Below, one piece after another: positions 56,000 to 64,000 of a stretch of 64,000 bases of DNA. The notes beneath the pieces were generated by a model. It ran no database searches, was not told the origin of the DNA, and was given only the letters and a program-made list of their open reading frames with translations. This DNA comes from Cereibacter ovatus. GTDB taxonomy: Bacteria > Pseudomonadota > Alphaproteobacteria > Rhodobacterales > Rhodobacteraceae. Within the stretch, counting starts at the first letter, position 1. Each line of letters begins with the position of its first letter. The translations under genes were made by a program, and so were the position numbers. The stretch covers positions 381,399-445,398 of the forward strand of contig NZ_OAOQ01000002.1 in NCBI RefSeq assembly GCF_900207575.1, read 5' to 3'.

Positions 56000-56358
56000 T
56001 GCGCCCCGTGCTTTATGTCCTGACCTTCCTTTCGGTGATGGCGCTGGCCTTCTGGGCCTACCGCGAGAATTACGCCACCCAGCAGGCGCTGAAGGATGTG
56101 TCGGCGCTGAACCGCCAGATCGCGGCCCTGCGCGAATCGCTGTCGGTGCAGCGCGCCGAATGGGCCTATCTGAACCGCCCCGACCGGCTGCGCGAACTGG
56201 CCGCGATCAACTTTGACCGTCTGGGACTGTTGCCGCTGGAAGCCGCGCAATTCGGCGCCGCCGATCAGGTCGCCTATCCGGCCGATCCGCTTCAGGTGAT
56301 CCAGCCGCAGGATCTGCGCCCGGGCGATGTGTCCGGCGAAGTGGGGGAACCGCTGTGA
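55999..56358 (+). CDS. ftsL: Cell division protein FtsL
   Basis: A 119-residue bitopic membrane protein: one N-terminal helix (LYVLTFLSVMALAFWAY), then a short periplasmic coiled coil (LKDVSALNRQIAALRESLSVQRAEW). FtsL scaffolds FtsB and the FtsWI synthase at the septum. Position between rsmH and ftsI and length are standard for FtsL. The start overlaps the rsmH stop by one base and the end overlaps the ftsI start by four. Confidence 0.9.
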   Translation: MRPVLYVLTFLSVMALAFWAYRENYATQQALKDVSALNRQIAALRESLSVQRAEWAYLNRPDRLRELAAINFDRLGLLPLEAAQFGAADQVAYPADPLQVIQPQDLRPGDVSGEVGEPL

Positions 56359-58148
56359 TCCGCACGCCGCTGCGCCCGCTGGCCCGCATTCTGGAAGCCC
56401 GCGTCAAGGGCGAGAACCCCGATTCGATCGAGCGCGAGAACCGCCGCCTGCGTCACGAACAGATCCGCGACAAGGCCCGCAACCGCGCCGAGGGCCGGCT
56501 TCTGGTGTTGGGCGTGGCGTTTTTCGTGGCGTTTTCGGTGGTGGGCGCGCGGATGGGGCTTCTGGCCTCGACCGAGCCATCCGAGCCGCGCGCCACCGCA
56601 ACCGGCGCCGAGATCCTGAACCAGCGCGCCGACATCACCGACCGCAACGGCCGCATCCTGGCCACGAACCTGCTGACCCATTCGCTTTACGCCCATCCCC
56701 GCGACATGGTCGATCCGGCGCGCGTGGCCACCGAACTGGGCCGGATCTTCCCCGACCTCGACCCCGAGGATCTGCACAAGCGGTTTACCGACGGTCGCCG
56801 CTTCCTGTGGGTGCGCAAGAAGCTGTCGCCCGAACAGATGCAGGCCGTGCATGACATCGGCGATCCGGGCCTGTTGTTCGGCCCGCGCGAGATGCGGCTT
56901 TATCCCAACGGCCGGCTGGCGGCGCATGTGCTGGGCGGGGCCAGTTTCGGCGCCGAGGGCGTGCATTCCGCCGAGGTGATCGGCACCGCCGGGATCGAAA
57001 AGGCACTGGATGCGCGGCTGCGCGATCCGGCCATGGCGGGCGAACCCCTGAAGCTGTCGATCGATCTGACGGTTCAGGCCGCCACCACCGAGATCCTTGC
57101 CGCCGGCATGAAGATGATGAATGCCAAGGGCGCGGCGGCGATCCTGATGGAGGCCAAGACCGGCGAGATCCTCTCGCTGGTGTCGCTGCCCGATTTCGAT
57201 CCCAACGACCGCCCGGCGCCGCTGGTGGCCAAGAACGCCGATCCGGGCGACAGCCCGCTGTTCAACCGCGCGGTGCAGGGGGTCTATGAACTCGGCTCGA
57301 CCTTCAAGATCTTTGCCGTGGCGCAGGCGCTGGAACTCGGGCTGGTGAACCCCCAGACGCAGGTCGACGCCAATGCGCCGATGCGCTGGGGCCGCTTCCT
57401 GATCAAGGAATTCAAGAACCACAACTATGGCCCGATGCTGTCGGTGACCGACGTGATCGTGAAATCCTCGAACGTGGGGGTGGCGCGGCTGGCGCTTCAG
57501 ATCGGCGGCCTGCGGCAACAGGCGTTCCTGAAGGCGCTGGGCTTTTTCGAACCCACCCCGGTCGAGATGGTCGAGGCCCCCTATGCCCGCCCGCTGGTGC
57601 CGGCGAAATGGCCCGAGATCACCACCATCACCACCTCTTACGGCCACGGCATTGCCGCAAGCCCGATGCATCTGGCCGCCGCCTATGGCGCGATCGCCAA
57701 TGGCGGGATGGCGATCAAGCCCACGCTGCTGCATCGCGACGGCCCCCCGCAGGCCCAGCGCGTGATGCGCGCCGAGGTGGCCCATGCCGCCGTCGACATG
57801 CTGCGTCAGGTGGTCACGCGCGGCACCGCCAGCTATGGCGATGTGGCCGGCTACGAGGTGGCGGGCAAGACCGGCACCGCCGACAAGCCGAACCCGCAGG
57901 GCGGCTATTACCGCGACAAGGTGGTGAACACCTTCGCCTCGGTCTTTCCGGCCTCGGACCCGCAATATGTTCTGATCGTGACGCTGGACGAGCCGCTGGA
58001 TACATCGGGTTCGGAACCGCGGCGGACCGCGGGCTATACCGCCGTCCCGGTGGCCGCCGAAGTGATCCGCCGCGCGGCGCCGCTTCTGGGCCTGCGTCCC
58101 ACGGTTGAAGCCGCCCCCCTCGATGCGGTAACAGCCGTCCGCAACTGA
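56355..58148 (+). CDS. ftsI: Septal peptidoglycan transpeptidase FtsI (PBP3)
   Basis: Cross-links septal peptidoglycan; target of beta-lactams. 597 residues from GTG 56355. Cytosolic lead about 45 residues, one membrane helix (VLGVAFFVAFSVVGARMGLL), a pedestal domain with RADITDRNGRILATNL, and the transpeptidase domain with SxxK in ELGSTFKIF, SxN in KSSNVGVARL and KTG in VAGKTGTADKP. The start overlaps the ftsL stop by four bases (GTGA). Confidence 0.96.
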   Translation: MIRTPLRPLARILEARVKGENPDSIERENRRLRHEQIRDKARNRAEGRLLVLGVAFFVAFSVVGARMGLLASTEPSEPRATATGAEILNQRADITDRNGRILATNLLTHSLYAHPRDMVDPARVATELGRIFPDLDPEDLHKRFTDGRRFLWVRKKLSPEQMQAVHDIGDPGLLFGPREMRLYPNGRLAAHVLGGASFGAEGVHSAEVIGTAGIEKALDARLRDPAMAGEPLKLSIDLTVQAATTEILAAGMKMMNAKGAAAILMEAKTGEILSLVSLPDFDPNDRPAPLVAKNADPGDSPLFNRAVQGVYELGSTFKIFAVAQALELGLVNPQTQVDANAPMRWGRFLIKEFKNHNYGPMLSVTDVIVKSSNVGVARLALQIGGLRQQAFLKALGFFEPTPVEMVEAPYARPLVPAKWPEITTITTSYGHGIAASPMHLAAAYGAIANGGMAIKPTLLHRDGPPQAQRVMRAEVAHAAVDMLRQVVTRGTASYGDVAGYEVAGKTGTADKPNPQGGYYRDKVVNTFASVFPASDPQYVLIVTLDEPLDTSGSEPRRTAGYTAVPVAAEVIRRAAPLLGLRPTVEAAPLDAVTAVRN

Positions 58149-58166
58149 CGGAAAGGACCGCGGGCC

Positions 58167-59654
58167 ATGGCAGAGCGCGCAGCAACACTTTCGGCGCTCG
58201 GCCTGACCGCCACCGGCCCCGGGGCCCGTGACGCAAGGATCACCGGCCTTGCGGTGGACAGCCGGCAGGTCCGGCCCGGGTTCCTGTTCGCAGCCCTTCC
58301 CGGCAGCCACACCCACGGTGCAGCCTTCGTGCCCGCCGCACTTCAGGCCGGCGCCGCGGCGATCCTGACCGATGCGCGCGGCGCGGCCGAGACGCGCGGG
58401 GCGCTGTCGGGCACGGATGCGGCGCTTGTGCTGGCCGAAGACCCGCGGCAGGCGCTGGCCGGGGCGGCGGCGCTGTGGTTCGGCCGTCAGCCGGCCCGGA
58501 TGGTCGCGGTGACGGGCACCAACGGCAAGACCTCGGTCGCCACCTTCACCCGCCAGCTCTGGACCCTGATCGGCCATGCCGCGATCAACATCGGCACCAC
58601 CGGGATCGAGGGCGCCTTCACCGCCCCCTCGGCCCATACCACGCCCGAACCGATCACCCTCCACCGCCTCCTGGCCGAGGCCGCATCCGCCGGCATCACC
58701 CATGCCGCGATGGAGGCCTCGTCCCACGGCCTCGACCAGCGCCGGCTCGACGGGGTGCACCTGAAGGCCGCGGCCTTCACCAACTTCACCCAGGATCACC
58801 TGGACTACCACGAAACCTTCGACGCCTATTTCGCCGCCAAGGCGGGCCTGTTCTCCCGCGTGCTGCCCGACGACGGAACCGCCGTCATCAACCTCGACGA
58901 CCCCCGCGGCCCCGAACTGGCCACGCTTGCCCGCGACCGCGGCCAGACCGTGATCGGCACCGGATTCCACCCCGATGCCGACCTGCGCCTGCTGGCCCAA
59001 CGCTTCGACGCCTCGGGCCAGGATCTGCGCTTCAGCTGGCACGGCCAGATCCACATGGTCCGCCTCGGCCTGATCGGCGGCTTTCAGGCGTCGAACGTGG
59101 CGGTGGCGGCGGGCCTCGTCATCGCCGCGGGCGAAACGCCCGAGCTTGTGTTCCACTACCTGCCCTTCCTCGAAGGCGTGCGCGGCCGGATGCAACATGT
59201 CGCCACCCGCCGGAACGGCGCCTCGGTCTTCGTCGACTACGCCCATACCCCCGACGCCCTCGCCACTGCCCTCAAGGCGCTGCGCCCCCATGTCATGGGC
59301 CGCATCGTCGTCGTGTTCGGCGCCGGCGGCGACCGCGATCGGACCAAACGCCCGCTGATGGGCCGCGCGGCTGCCGACCATGCCGATGTGCTCTACGTCA
59401 CCGACGACAACCCCCGCACCGAAGACCCGGCCGCAATCCGCGCGGCCATCCTCGCGGCCTGCCCCGAAGCCCACGAAGTTGCCGACCGCGCCGAGGCGAT
59501 CCTGCGCGGCGTCGACGCGCTCACCCCGGGCGACGCGCTCCTGATCGCGGGCAAAGGCCATGAAAGCGGCCAGATCGTCGGCAGCGACATCTTCCCCTTC
59601 GACGATGCCGAACAGGCCAGCATCGCCACCGCCGCACTGGACGGCCTGATATGA
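58167..59654 (+). CDS. murE: UDP-MurNAc-tripeptide ligase MurE (meso-DAP adding)
   Basis: Adds the third residue to the cell-wall precursor. 495 residues: ATP site TGTNGKTS, carbamylated-Lys region, TPEPITLHRLLAEA, EASSHGLDQRRLDG, FTNFTQDHLDYH, and the DNPR motif in TDDNPRTEDP that selects meso-diaminopimelate. The start ATG 58167 has GAAAGGACCG ahead. A 156-bp gap with a dispersed repeat follows before murF. Confidence 0.96.
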   Translation: MAERAATLSALGLTATGPGARDARITGLAVDSRQVRPGFLFAALPGSHTHGAAFVPAALQAGAAAILTDARGAAETRGALSGTDAALVLAEDPRQALAGAAALWFGRQPARMVAVTGTNGKTSVATFTRQLWTLIGHAAINIGTTGIEGAFTAPSAHTTPEPITLHRLLAEAASAGITHAAMEASSHGLDQRRLDGVHLKAAAFTNFTQDHLDYHETFDAYFAAKAGLFSRVLPDDGTAVINLDDPRGPELATLARDRGQTVIGTGFHPDADLRLLAQRFDASGQDLRFSWHGQIHMVRLGLIGGFQASNVAVAAGLVIAAGETPELVFHYLPFLEGVRGRMQHVATRRNGASVFVDYAHTPDALATALKALRPHVMGRIVVVFGAGGDRDRTKRPLMGRAAADHADVLYVTDDNPRTEDPAAIRAAILAACPEAHEVADRAEAILRGVDALTPGDALLIAGKGHESGQIVGSDIFPFDDAEQASIATAALDGLI

Positions 59655-59727
59655 CCCGGCCCCACCTGCGCGGGCCGGCCGCCGCCTTCCGCTCCTGCCC
59701 GGGCCGGGCGACATGACCCGCCCTTCA

Positions 59728-59785
59728 CCCCTTCATTCTGGCACAAATATCCCGGGGGGACCGGGGGGCTGGCCCCCCGGCGGGT
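59728..59785 (-). repeat. Dispersed stem-loop repeat, copy 3
   Basis: In minus orientation: a GGGGGGCC/GGCCCCCC-type hairpin followed by CCCGGGATATTTGTGCCAGAATGAAGGGG, the same core as at 5532 and 8816. It sits in the murE-murF gap, against the direction of the operon. It could act as a 3' stabilising hairpin or be a passive mobile repeat. Confidence 0.78.
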
Positions 59786-59810
59786 CCACCGGCACCAAGG
59801 TCGGCCATCC

Positions 59811-61256
59811 ATGACCCCACTCTGGACCTCCGCCGAGGCCGAGACCGCCACCGGCGGCCGCGCCACCGCGGCCTTCGCGGCCACCGGCGTCTCGATCGAC
59901 ACCCGCAGCCTGCACCCCGGCGATCTGTTCGTGGCGCTGCGCGATGCCCGCGACGGCCATGATTTCGTGGCACAGGCGCTGGCGAAGGGCGCCGCCGCCG
60001 CGCTGGTCTCGCGCATTCCCGACGGTGTCGCCCCTACCGCGCCGCTTCTGATCGTGCCCGACGTGCTGGTGGCGCTCGAAGCCCTCGGCCGGGCCGCCCG
60101 TGCCCGGACGACGGCGCGGGTCGTCGCCGTGACAGGCTCGGTCGGCAAGACCTCGACCAAGGAAATGCTGCGCGCGGCACTGGGCGGGCAGGCCCGCGTC
60201 CATGCCGCCGAGGCGTCCTATAACAACCACTGGGGCGTGCCGCTGACACTGGCGCGCATGCCCGCCGACACCGATTTCGCGGTGATCGAGATCGGCATGA
60301 ACCACCCGGGCGAGATCGCGCCGCTGGCCCGGCTTGCCCGGCCCCATGTCGCGCTGGTGACCACCGTGGCGCCGGCCCATCTTGAAGCCTTCGACAGCCT
60401 TGCCGCCATCGCCCGCGAAAAGGCCGCCATCGTCGCGGGGCTGGAACCCCGAGGCACTGCGATCCTGCCCGCCGATCTAGATGTGACGCCGATCCTTGTT
60501 GATTGCGCGCGGCAGGCGGGCGCGCGGGTCGTGACCTTCGGCGCCTCCCTCGTCGCCGACTGGCGACTGTCGGATGTCCAGATCACCCCCGAGGCGACCA
60601 TCGCCCGCGCCACCCATGCCGGCGCCGCGCTGCTTTACAAGGTGCTGACCCCGGGGCGGCATTTCGCGGCCAATGCGCTGGCCACACTGGCCTGCGCCGA
60701 GGCGCTGGGTCTGGATCTGACCATTGCGGCCTGCGACCTTGGCCTCTGGTCGCCGCCGGCCGGGCGCGGCACCCGCGAACGTGTCCAGCTGGAGCCGATC
60801 GACGACGCAGGTTTCGATCTGATCGACGATGCCTTCAACGCCAATCCCGCCTCGATGGCGGCCAGCCTCGATCTGCTGGCCGCGATGGTGCCCACGGACA
60901 ACGTGGGCCGCATCGCCCCCGGCCGCCGCATCGCGATCCTTGGCGACATGCTGGAACTGGGCCCGACCGAATCCGAACTGCACCGCGCCATTGCCGATCT
61001 GCCGGCGCTGGCGGGGGTGGCGGTCGTCCATTGCGTCGGTCCCCGGATGCGGGCGCTGCATCAGGCGCTGCCGCGCCGGCAGCGCGGCGAATGGGTCGAG
61101 ACCGCCGCCGAGCTGGTGCCGAAGGCGCGGTTTCTGGTCGATGCCGGCGACATCGTGCTGGTCAAGGGCTCGAAGGGGATCAAGGTCAGCCTTGTGGTTG
61201 ACGCGCTGCGCAAACTGGGCCAGTCCGACCCGTCCAAGATCCAAGGAGCCCGCTAG
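59811..61256 (+). CDS. murF: UDP-MurNAc-tripeptide:D-Ala-D-Ala ligase MurF
   Basis: Adds D-Ala-D-Ala to the precursor. 481 residues: FVALRDARDGHDF near the front, ATP site TGSVGKTSTKEML, NNHWGVPLTLARMP, EIGMNHPGEI, DAFNANPASMAASL and LGDMLELGPTE. ATG 59811 (MTPLWTSAEA) is the likely start. The stop TAG abuts the mraY ATG directly. Confidence 0.96.
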   Translation: MTPLWTSAEAETATGGRATAAFAATGVSIDTRSLHPGDLFVALRDARDGHDFVAQALAKGAAAALVSRIPDGVAPTAPLLIVPDVLVALEALGRAARARTTARVVAVTGSVGKTSTKEMLRAALGGQARVHAAEASYNNHWGVPLTLARMPADTDFAVIEIGMNHPGEIAPLARLARPHVALVTTVAPAHLEAFDSLAAIAREKAAIVAGLEPRGTAILPADLDVTPILVDCARQAGARVVTFGASLVADWRLSDVQITPEATIARATHAGAALLYKVLTPGRHFAANALATLACAEALGLDLTIAACDLGLWSPPAGRGTRERVQLEPIDDAGFDLIDDAFNANPASMAASLDLLAAMVPTDNVGRIAPGRRIAILGDMLELGPTESELHRAIADLPALAGVAVVHCVGPRMRALHQALPRRQRGEWVETAAELVPKARFLVDAGDIVLVKGSKGIKVSLVVDALRKLGQSDPSKIQGAR

Positions 61257-62339
61257 ATGCTCTATTTCCTGACCGCCTTCTCTGACGGCGGCGATGTGTT
61301 CAACCTGTTTCGCTACCTGACCTTTCGGGCGGGCGGCGCGTTCTTTACCGCGCTGATCTTCGGCTTCATCTTCGGCCGGCCGCTGATCGACTTTCTGCGC
61401 CGCAAGCAGGGCAAGGGTCAGCCGATCCGCGACGACGGCCCGGCCGGCCATTTCGCCAAGGCCGGCACCCCGACCATGGGGGGCCTGCTGATCCTGTCGG
61501 CGCTGCTGGTGGCGACGCTGATGTGGGCGCGGCTGGACAACCCTTACGTCTGGATCGTCCTGCTGGTCACGGTGGCCTTCGGGCTGATCGGCTTTGCCGA
61601 CGATTACGCCAAGGTGAAGAAGCAAAACCCCAAGGGCGTTTCAAGCCGGGTGCGCTTTGTGATCGGGCTGCTGATCGCGGCGGCGGCCGCGGCTGCGGCG
61701 GCATGGGTGCATCCGCCCGACCTGACGCTGCAACTGGCGCTGCCGTTCTTCAAGGATGCGCTGGTCAACCTTGGCTGGTTCTTCGTGCCCTTCGCCATGA
61801 TCGTGATCGTGGGCGCCGCCAATGCGGTGAACCTGACCGACGGGCTGGACGGGCTGGCGATCATGCCGGTGATGATCGCCGGCATGACGCTGGGCGCGAT
61901 CGCCTATGTGGTGGGCAACTTCAACCTGACCACCTATCTCGGCGTTCATTTCGTCCCCGGCACGGGCGAGCTTCTGATCTTCGCCTCGGCGCTGGTCGGC
62001 GGGGGCTTGGGGTTCCTGTGGTATAATGCGCCGCCCGCGGCGGTGTTCATGGGCGACACCGGATCGCTGGCGCTGGGCGGCGCGCTGGGCGCGATCGCCG
62101 TCTGCACCAAGCACGAGATCGTTCTGGCCATCGTCGGCGGCCTGTTCGTGGTCGAGGCGCTGTCGGTCATCATTCAGGTGCTGTATTTCAAGCGCACCGG
62201 CCGGCGGGTGTTTCTGATGGCCCCGATCCACCACCATTTCGAAAAGAAGGGCTGGGCCGAGCCGCAGATCGTGATCCGGTTCTGGATCATCGCGCTGATC
62301 CTTGCGCTGATCGGCCTGTCGACGCTGAAGCTGCGCTGA
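61257..62339 (+). CDS. mraY: Phospho-MurNAc-pentapeptide transferase MraY
   Basis: Membrane enzyme that makes lipid I. 360 residues, about ten helices. Family blocks: [39 protein letters not shown] (DDYxK catalytic Asp pair), [14 protein letters not shown] and the HHHFE loop ([12 protein letters not shown]). It starts on the base after the murF stop. Confidence 0.97.
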   Translation: MLYFLTAFSDGGDVFNLFRYLTFRAGGAFFTALIFGFIFGRPLIDFLRRKQGKGQPIRDDGPAGHFAKAGTPTMGGLLILSALLVATLMWARLDNPYVWIVLLVTVAFGLIGFADDYAKVKKQNPKGVSSRVRFVIGLLIAAAAAAAAAWVHPPDLTLQLALPFFKDALVNLGWFFVPFAMIVIVGAANAVNLTDGLDGLAIMPVMIAGMTLGAIAYVVGNFNLTTYLGVHFVPGTGELLIFASALVGGGLGFLWYNAPPAAVFMGDTGSLALGGALGAIAVCTKHEIVLAIVGGLFVVEALSVIIQVLYFKRTGRRVFLMAPIHHHFEKKGWAEPQIVIRFWIIALILALIGLSTLKLR

Positions 62340-62420
62340 CTGCAAGGCGCGCGGGCAGGCGCTTGCAGCCCGCCGCGCGCCGCCCCATCCTTCGCCCCGC
62401 ACAGCAGGGAGAGCGTGCCC

Positions 62421-63818
62421 ATGATTCCCGTCCGTGGCCTTGAAGGTCGCAAGGTGGCCGTTCTTGGCCTTGGCCGATCCGGCCTTGCCACGGCCCGCGC
62501 GTTGCAGGCCGGCGGCGCCGAGCCGCTGCTGTGGGACGACAGCCCCGAAGCCCGCGGCCGCGCCGAAGAACAGGGCTTTGCCCTGACCGACATGACCCGC
62601 GACCGCGCGTTCGAGGGCGTCTCGCTGCTGGTGACAAGCCCGGGTATCCCGCATCTGTTCCCCGCGCCGCATCCGGTGATCGCGCGGGCGATGGCGGCCG
62701 GCGTGCCGGTCGACAATGACATCGGCCTGTTCTTTCGCAGCTTTGCCACCGCGCAATGGGACAAGTTCGATCAGGCGCCGCGCGTGGTCTGCGTCACCGG
62801 ATCGAACGGCAAATCCACCACCACGGCGCTGATCCACCATATCCTGCTGGAATGTGGCCGGCCCACGCAGATGGCCGGCAACATCGGCCGCGGTGTGCTG
62901 GATCTTGATCCGGCCCGCGATGGCGAGGTGGTGGTGCTGGAGCTGTCGTCGTATCAGACCGACCTTGCCCGTGCGCTGACGCCGGATGTGGCGGTGTTCA
63001 CCAACCTGTCGCCCGACCATCTGGACCGTCACGGCGGGATGGGCGGCTATTTCGCCGCCAAGCGCCGATTGTTCGCTGAAGGTGGCCCCGACCGCGCCGT
63101 GATCGGCGTGGACGAACCCGAGGGCCGCTATCTGGCCGGACAACTCGCCTCGGCGCCCGAGGATGACCGGGTGATCCGCATCTCGTCGGGGCAGAAGCTG
63201 GACGGGTTCGGCTGGTCGGTGTTCGCGCGCAAGGGCTTTTTGTCGGAATGGCGCAAGGGGCGGCAGATGGCCTCGATCGATCTGCGGCCGATGCAGGGGC
63301 TGCCCGGCGCGCACAACCACCAGAACGCCTGCGCGGCCTATGCGGCGGCGCGCACGCTGGGTCTGGCGCCGAAACAGATCGAGGCGGCGCTGGCCAGCTT
63401 TGCCGGGCTGCCGCACCGCAGCCAGCTTGTGGGGGAAAAGGGCGGCGTGCGCTTCGTGAACGATTCCAAGGCCACCAATGTCGACAGCGCCGCCAAGGCG
63501 CTTCAGGCCTTCCCGAAAATCCGCTGGATCGCCGGGGGGCTGGGCAAGGATGGCGGGATCGCGGCGCTTCAGCCCTTCCTTGGCTCGGTCGTGAAGGCCT
63601 ATCTGATCGGCCATTCCGCCCGTGACTTCGCGCTTCAGATCGGCGCCACCCCGCATGAGATCTGCGAGACGATGGACCGCGCCGTGACCCGCGCCGCCGC
63701 CGAGGCCCTTCCGGGCGAGGTCGTGCTGCTGGCCCCGGCCGCCGCCAGTTTCGACCAGTATCCGAACTTTGAAAAACGCGGCGAGGATTTCACCGCCCGG
63801 GTCAAGGCGCTGCTTTAG
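62421..63818 (+). CDS. murD: UDP-MurNAc-L-Ala:D-Glu ligase MurD
   Basis: Adds D-glutamate to UDP-MurNAc-L-Ala. About 465 residues: [18 protein letters not shown]ossmann-like start, ATP site [40 protein letters not shown] and [18 protein letters not shown] 62421 follows AGGGAGAG; GTG 62415 two codons earlier is possible. It is the last intact dcw gene here; an insertion sequence begins immediately after its TAG. Confidence 0.96.
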   Translation: MIPVRGLEGRKVAVLGLGRSGLATARALQAGGAEPLLWDDSPEARGRAEEQGFALTDMTRDRAFEGVSLLVTSPGIPHLFPAPHPVIARAMAAGVPVDNDIGLFFRSFATAQWDKFDQAPRVVCVTGSNGKSTTTALIHHILLECGRPTQMAGNIGRGVLDLDPARDGEVVVLELSSYQTDLARALTPDVAVFTNLSPDHLDRHGGMGGYFAAKRRLFAEGGPDRAVIGVDEPEGRYLAGQLASAPEDDRVIRISSGQKLDGFGWSVFARKGFLSEWRKGRQMASIDLRPMQGLPGAHNHQNACAAYAAARTLGLAPKQIEAALASFAGLPHRSQLVGEKGGVRFVNDSKATNVDSAAKALQAFPKIRWIAGGLGKDGGIAALQPFLGSVVKAYLIGHSARDFALQIGATPHEICETMDRAVTRAAAEALPGEVVLLAPAAASFDQYPNFEKRGEDFTARVKALL

Positions 63819-64000
63819 CAGGCTGCTGAAGAAGTCGGCCCTTGGCCCGGTTTGAGGAACATGATTCACCCTCGGCACGGTAACGTAGGGGGCAAAGATG
63901 CGGGGGACGGACGAGACGAGCGGTTCGCTGTTCAGCTATGTCGATCTTGAGGCTCGCATCCCCGCGCGGCATCCGTTGCGCAAGGTCAGGCAGGTGGTGA
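63819..64000 (+). mobile_element. Left end of an IS5-type insertion sequence
   Basis: Right after the murD stop the sequence changes to GGCTGCTGAAGAAGTCGGCC (63821-63840), a terminal-inverted-repeat-like start common to IS5/IS1182-type elements, followed by about 60 bases of leader and a transposase ORF from 63898 that runs off the window. It sits where ftsW usually follows murD. Confidence 0.8.
63898..64000 (+). CDS. IS5-type transposase, N-terminal fragment (3' end outside window)
   Basis: 34 codons before the window ends: MRGTDETSGSLFSYVDLEA, then RIPARHPLRKVRQVV. The pattern MRG.D...LFSYV..E.RIP..HPLR..R is the DUF772 (InsH N-terminal) start of IS5-family transposases. GGGGGCAAAG precedes the ATG. 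Whether the copy is intact cannot be seen. Confidence 0.85.
   Translation, partial: MRGTDETSGSLFSYVDLEARIPARHPLRKVRQVV

Overview
This GC-rich, gene-dense window is a chromosomal segment of an alphaproteobacterium, most likely a member of the Rhodobacterales (Rhodobacter/Paracoccaceae group). The suf operon layout (iscR, a NifS-type desulfurase, sufB, ybjQ-type gene, sufCD, sufS), an IscR without the usual cysteine triad, the DUF1127 gene followed by CCUCCUCCC-loop small RNAs, and a structured leader in front of mraZ all fit that group. The genus cannot be fixed from the sequence alone. Only the right-hand edge shows a mobile element.

Layout. 0-8.2 kb holds housekeeping genes: the 3' part of alaS, a DUF1330 gene, a class II glutamine amidotransferase, typA, a YitT-type membrane protein, icd, and an HD-phosphohydrolase/alpha-beta hydrolase pair. 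8.2-16.4 kb is the iron-sulfur assembly operon, preceded by an Irr-box-like site and carrying several small genes not obviously part of Suf. 16.4-28.9 kb holds cbiB, an ABC exporter, a NapH/CcoG-like ferredoxin membrane protein, a large cation:proton antiporter with a cyclic-nucleotide-binding-like tail, metG, an aldo/keto reductase, two overlapping lipoprotein genes and a NUDIX gene. 29-31.3 kb is an EF-hand/ECF sigma/CpxP-like operon. 31.3-37.5 kb holds two diguanylate cyclases, one paired with a degenerate H-NOX protein. 37.7-45.5 kb contains a 2-hydroxyacid dehydrogenase, the pxpCBA 5-oxoprolinase genes, glycerate 2-kinase, a DUF4405 gene, an orphan TadE/TadG-like pair and tRNA-Gly(GCC). 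45.7-51.7 kb is pyruvate carboxylase and a UvrD/PcrA helicase.

51.8-54.5 kb is the most unusual part. On the minus strand, a DUF1127 gene (CcaF1-like) is followed by four consecutive two-hairpin RNAs, all eight loops carrying CCTCCTCCC, which I read as the CcsR ('cuckoo') sRNA array. After the Mrp/ApbC gene comes a roughly 700-bp gene-free leader with five CCCA/CCCT boxes at exact 10-bp spacing (candidate MraZ operator) and a strong attenuator-like hairpin, which I read as the UpsM-type sRNA made from the 5' leader of the division cluster.

54.5-63.8 kb is the start of the dcw cluster: mraZ, rsmH, ftsL, ftsI, murE, murF, mraY, murD, mostly with overlapping or touching genes. Directly after the murD stop codon an IS5-type insertion sequence begins, where ftsW would normally follow. 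A stem-loop repeat family (GATATTT...CCAGAATGAA core) occurs three times, at 5.5, 8.8 and 59.7 kb. Identifications rest on reading motifs and gene order by eye; no search was run.
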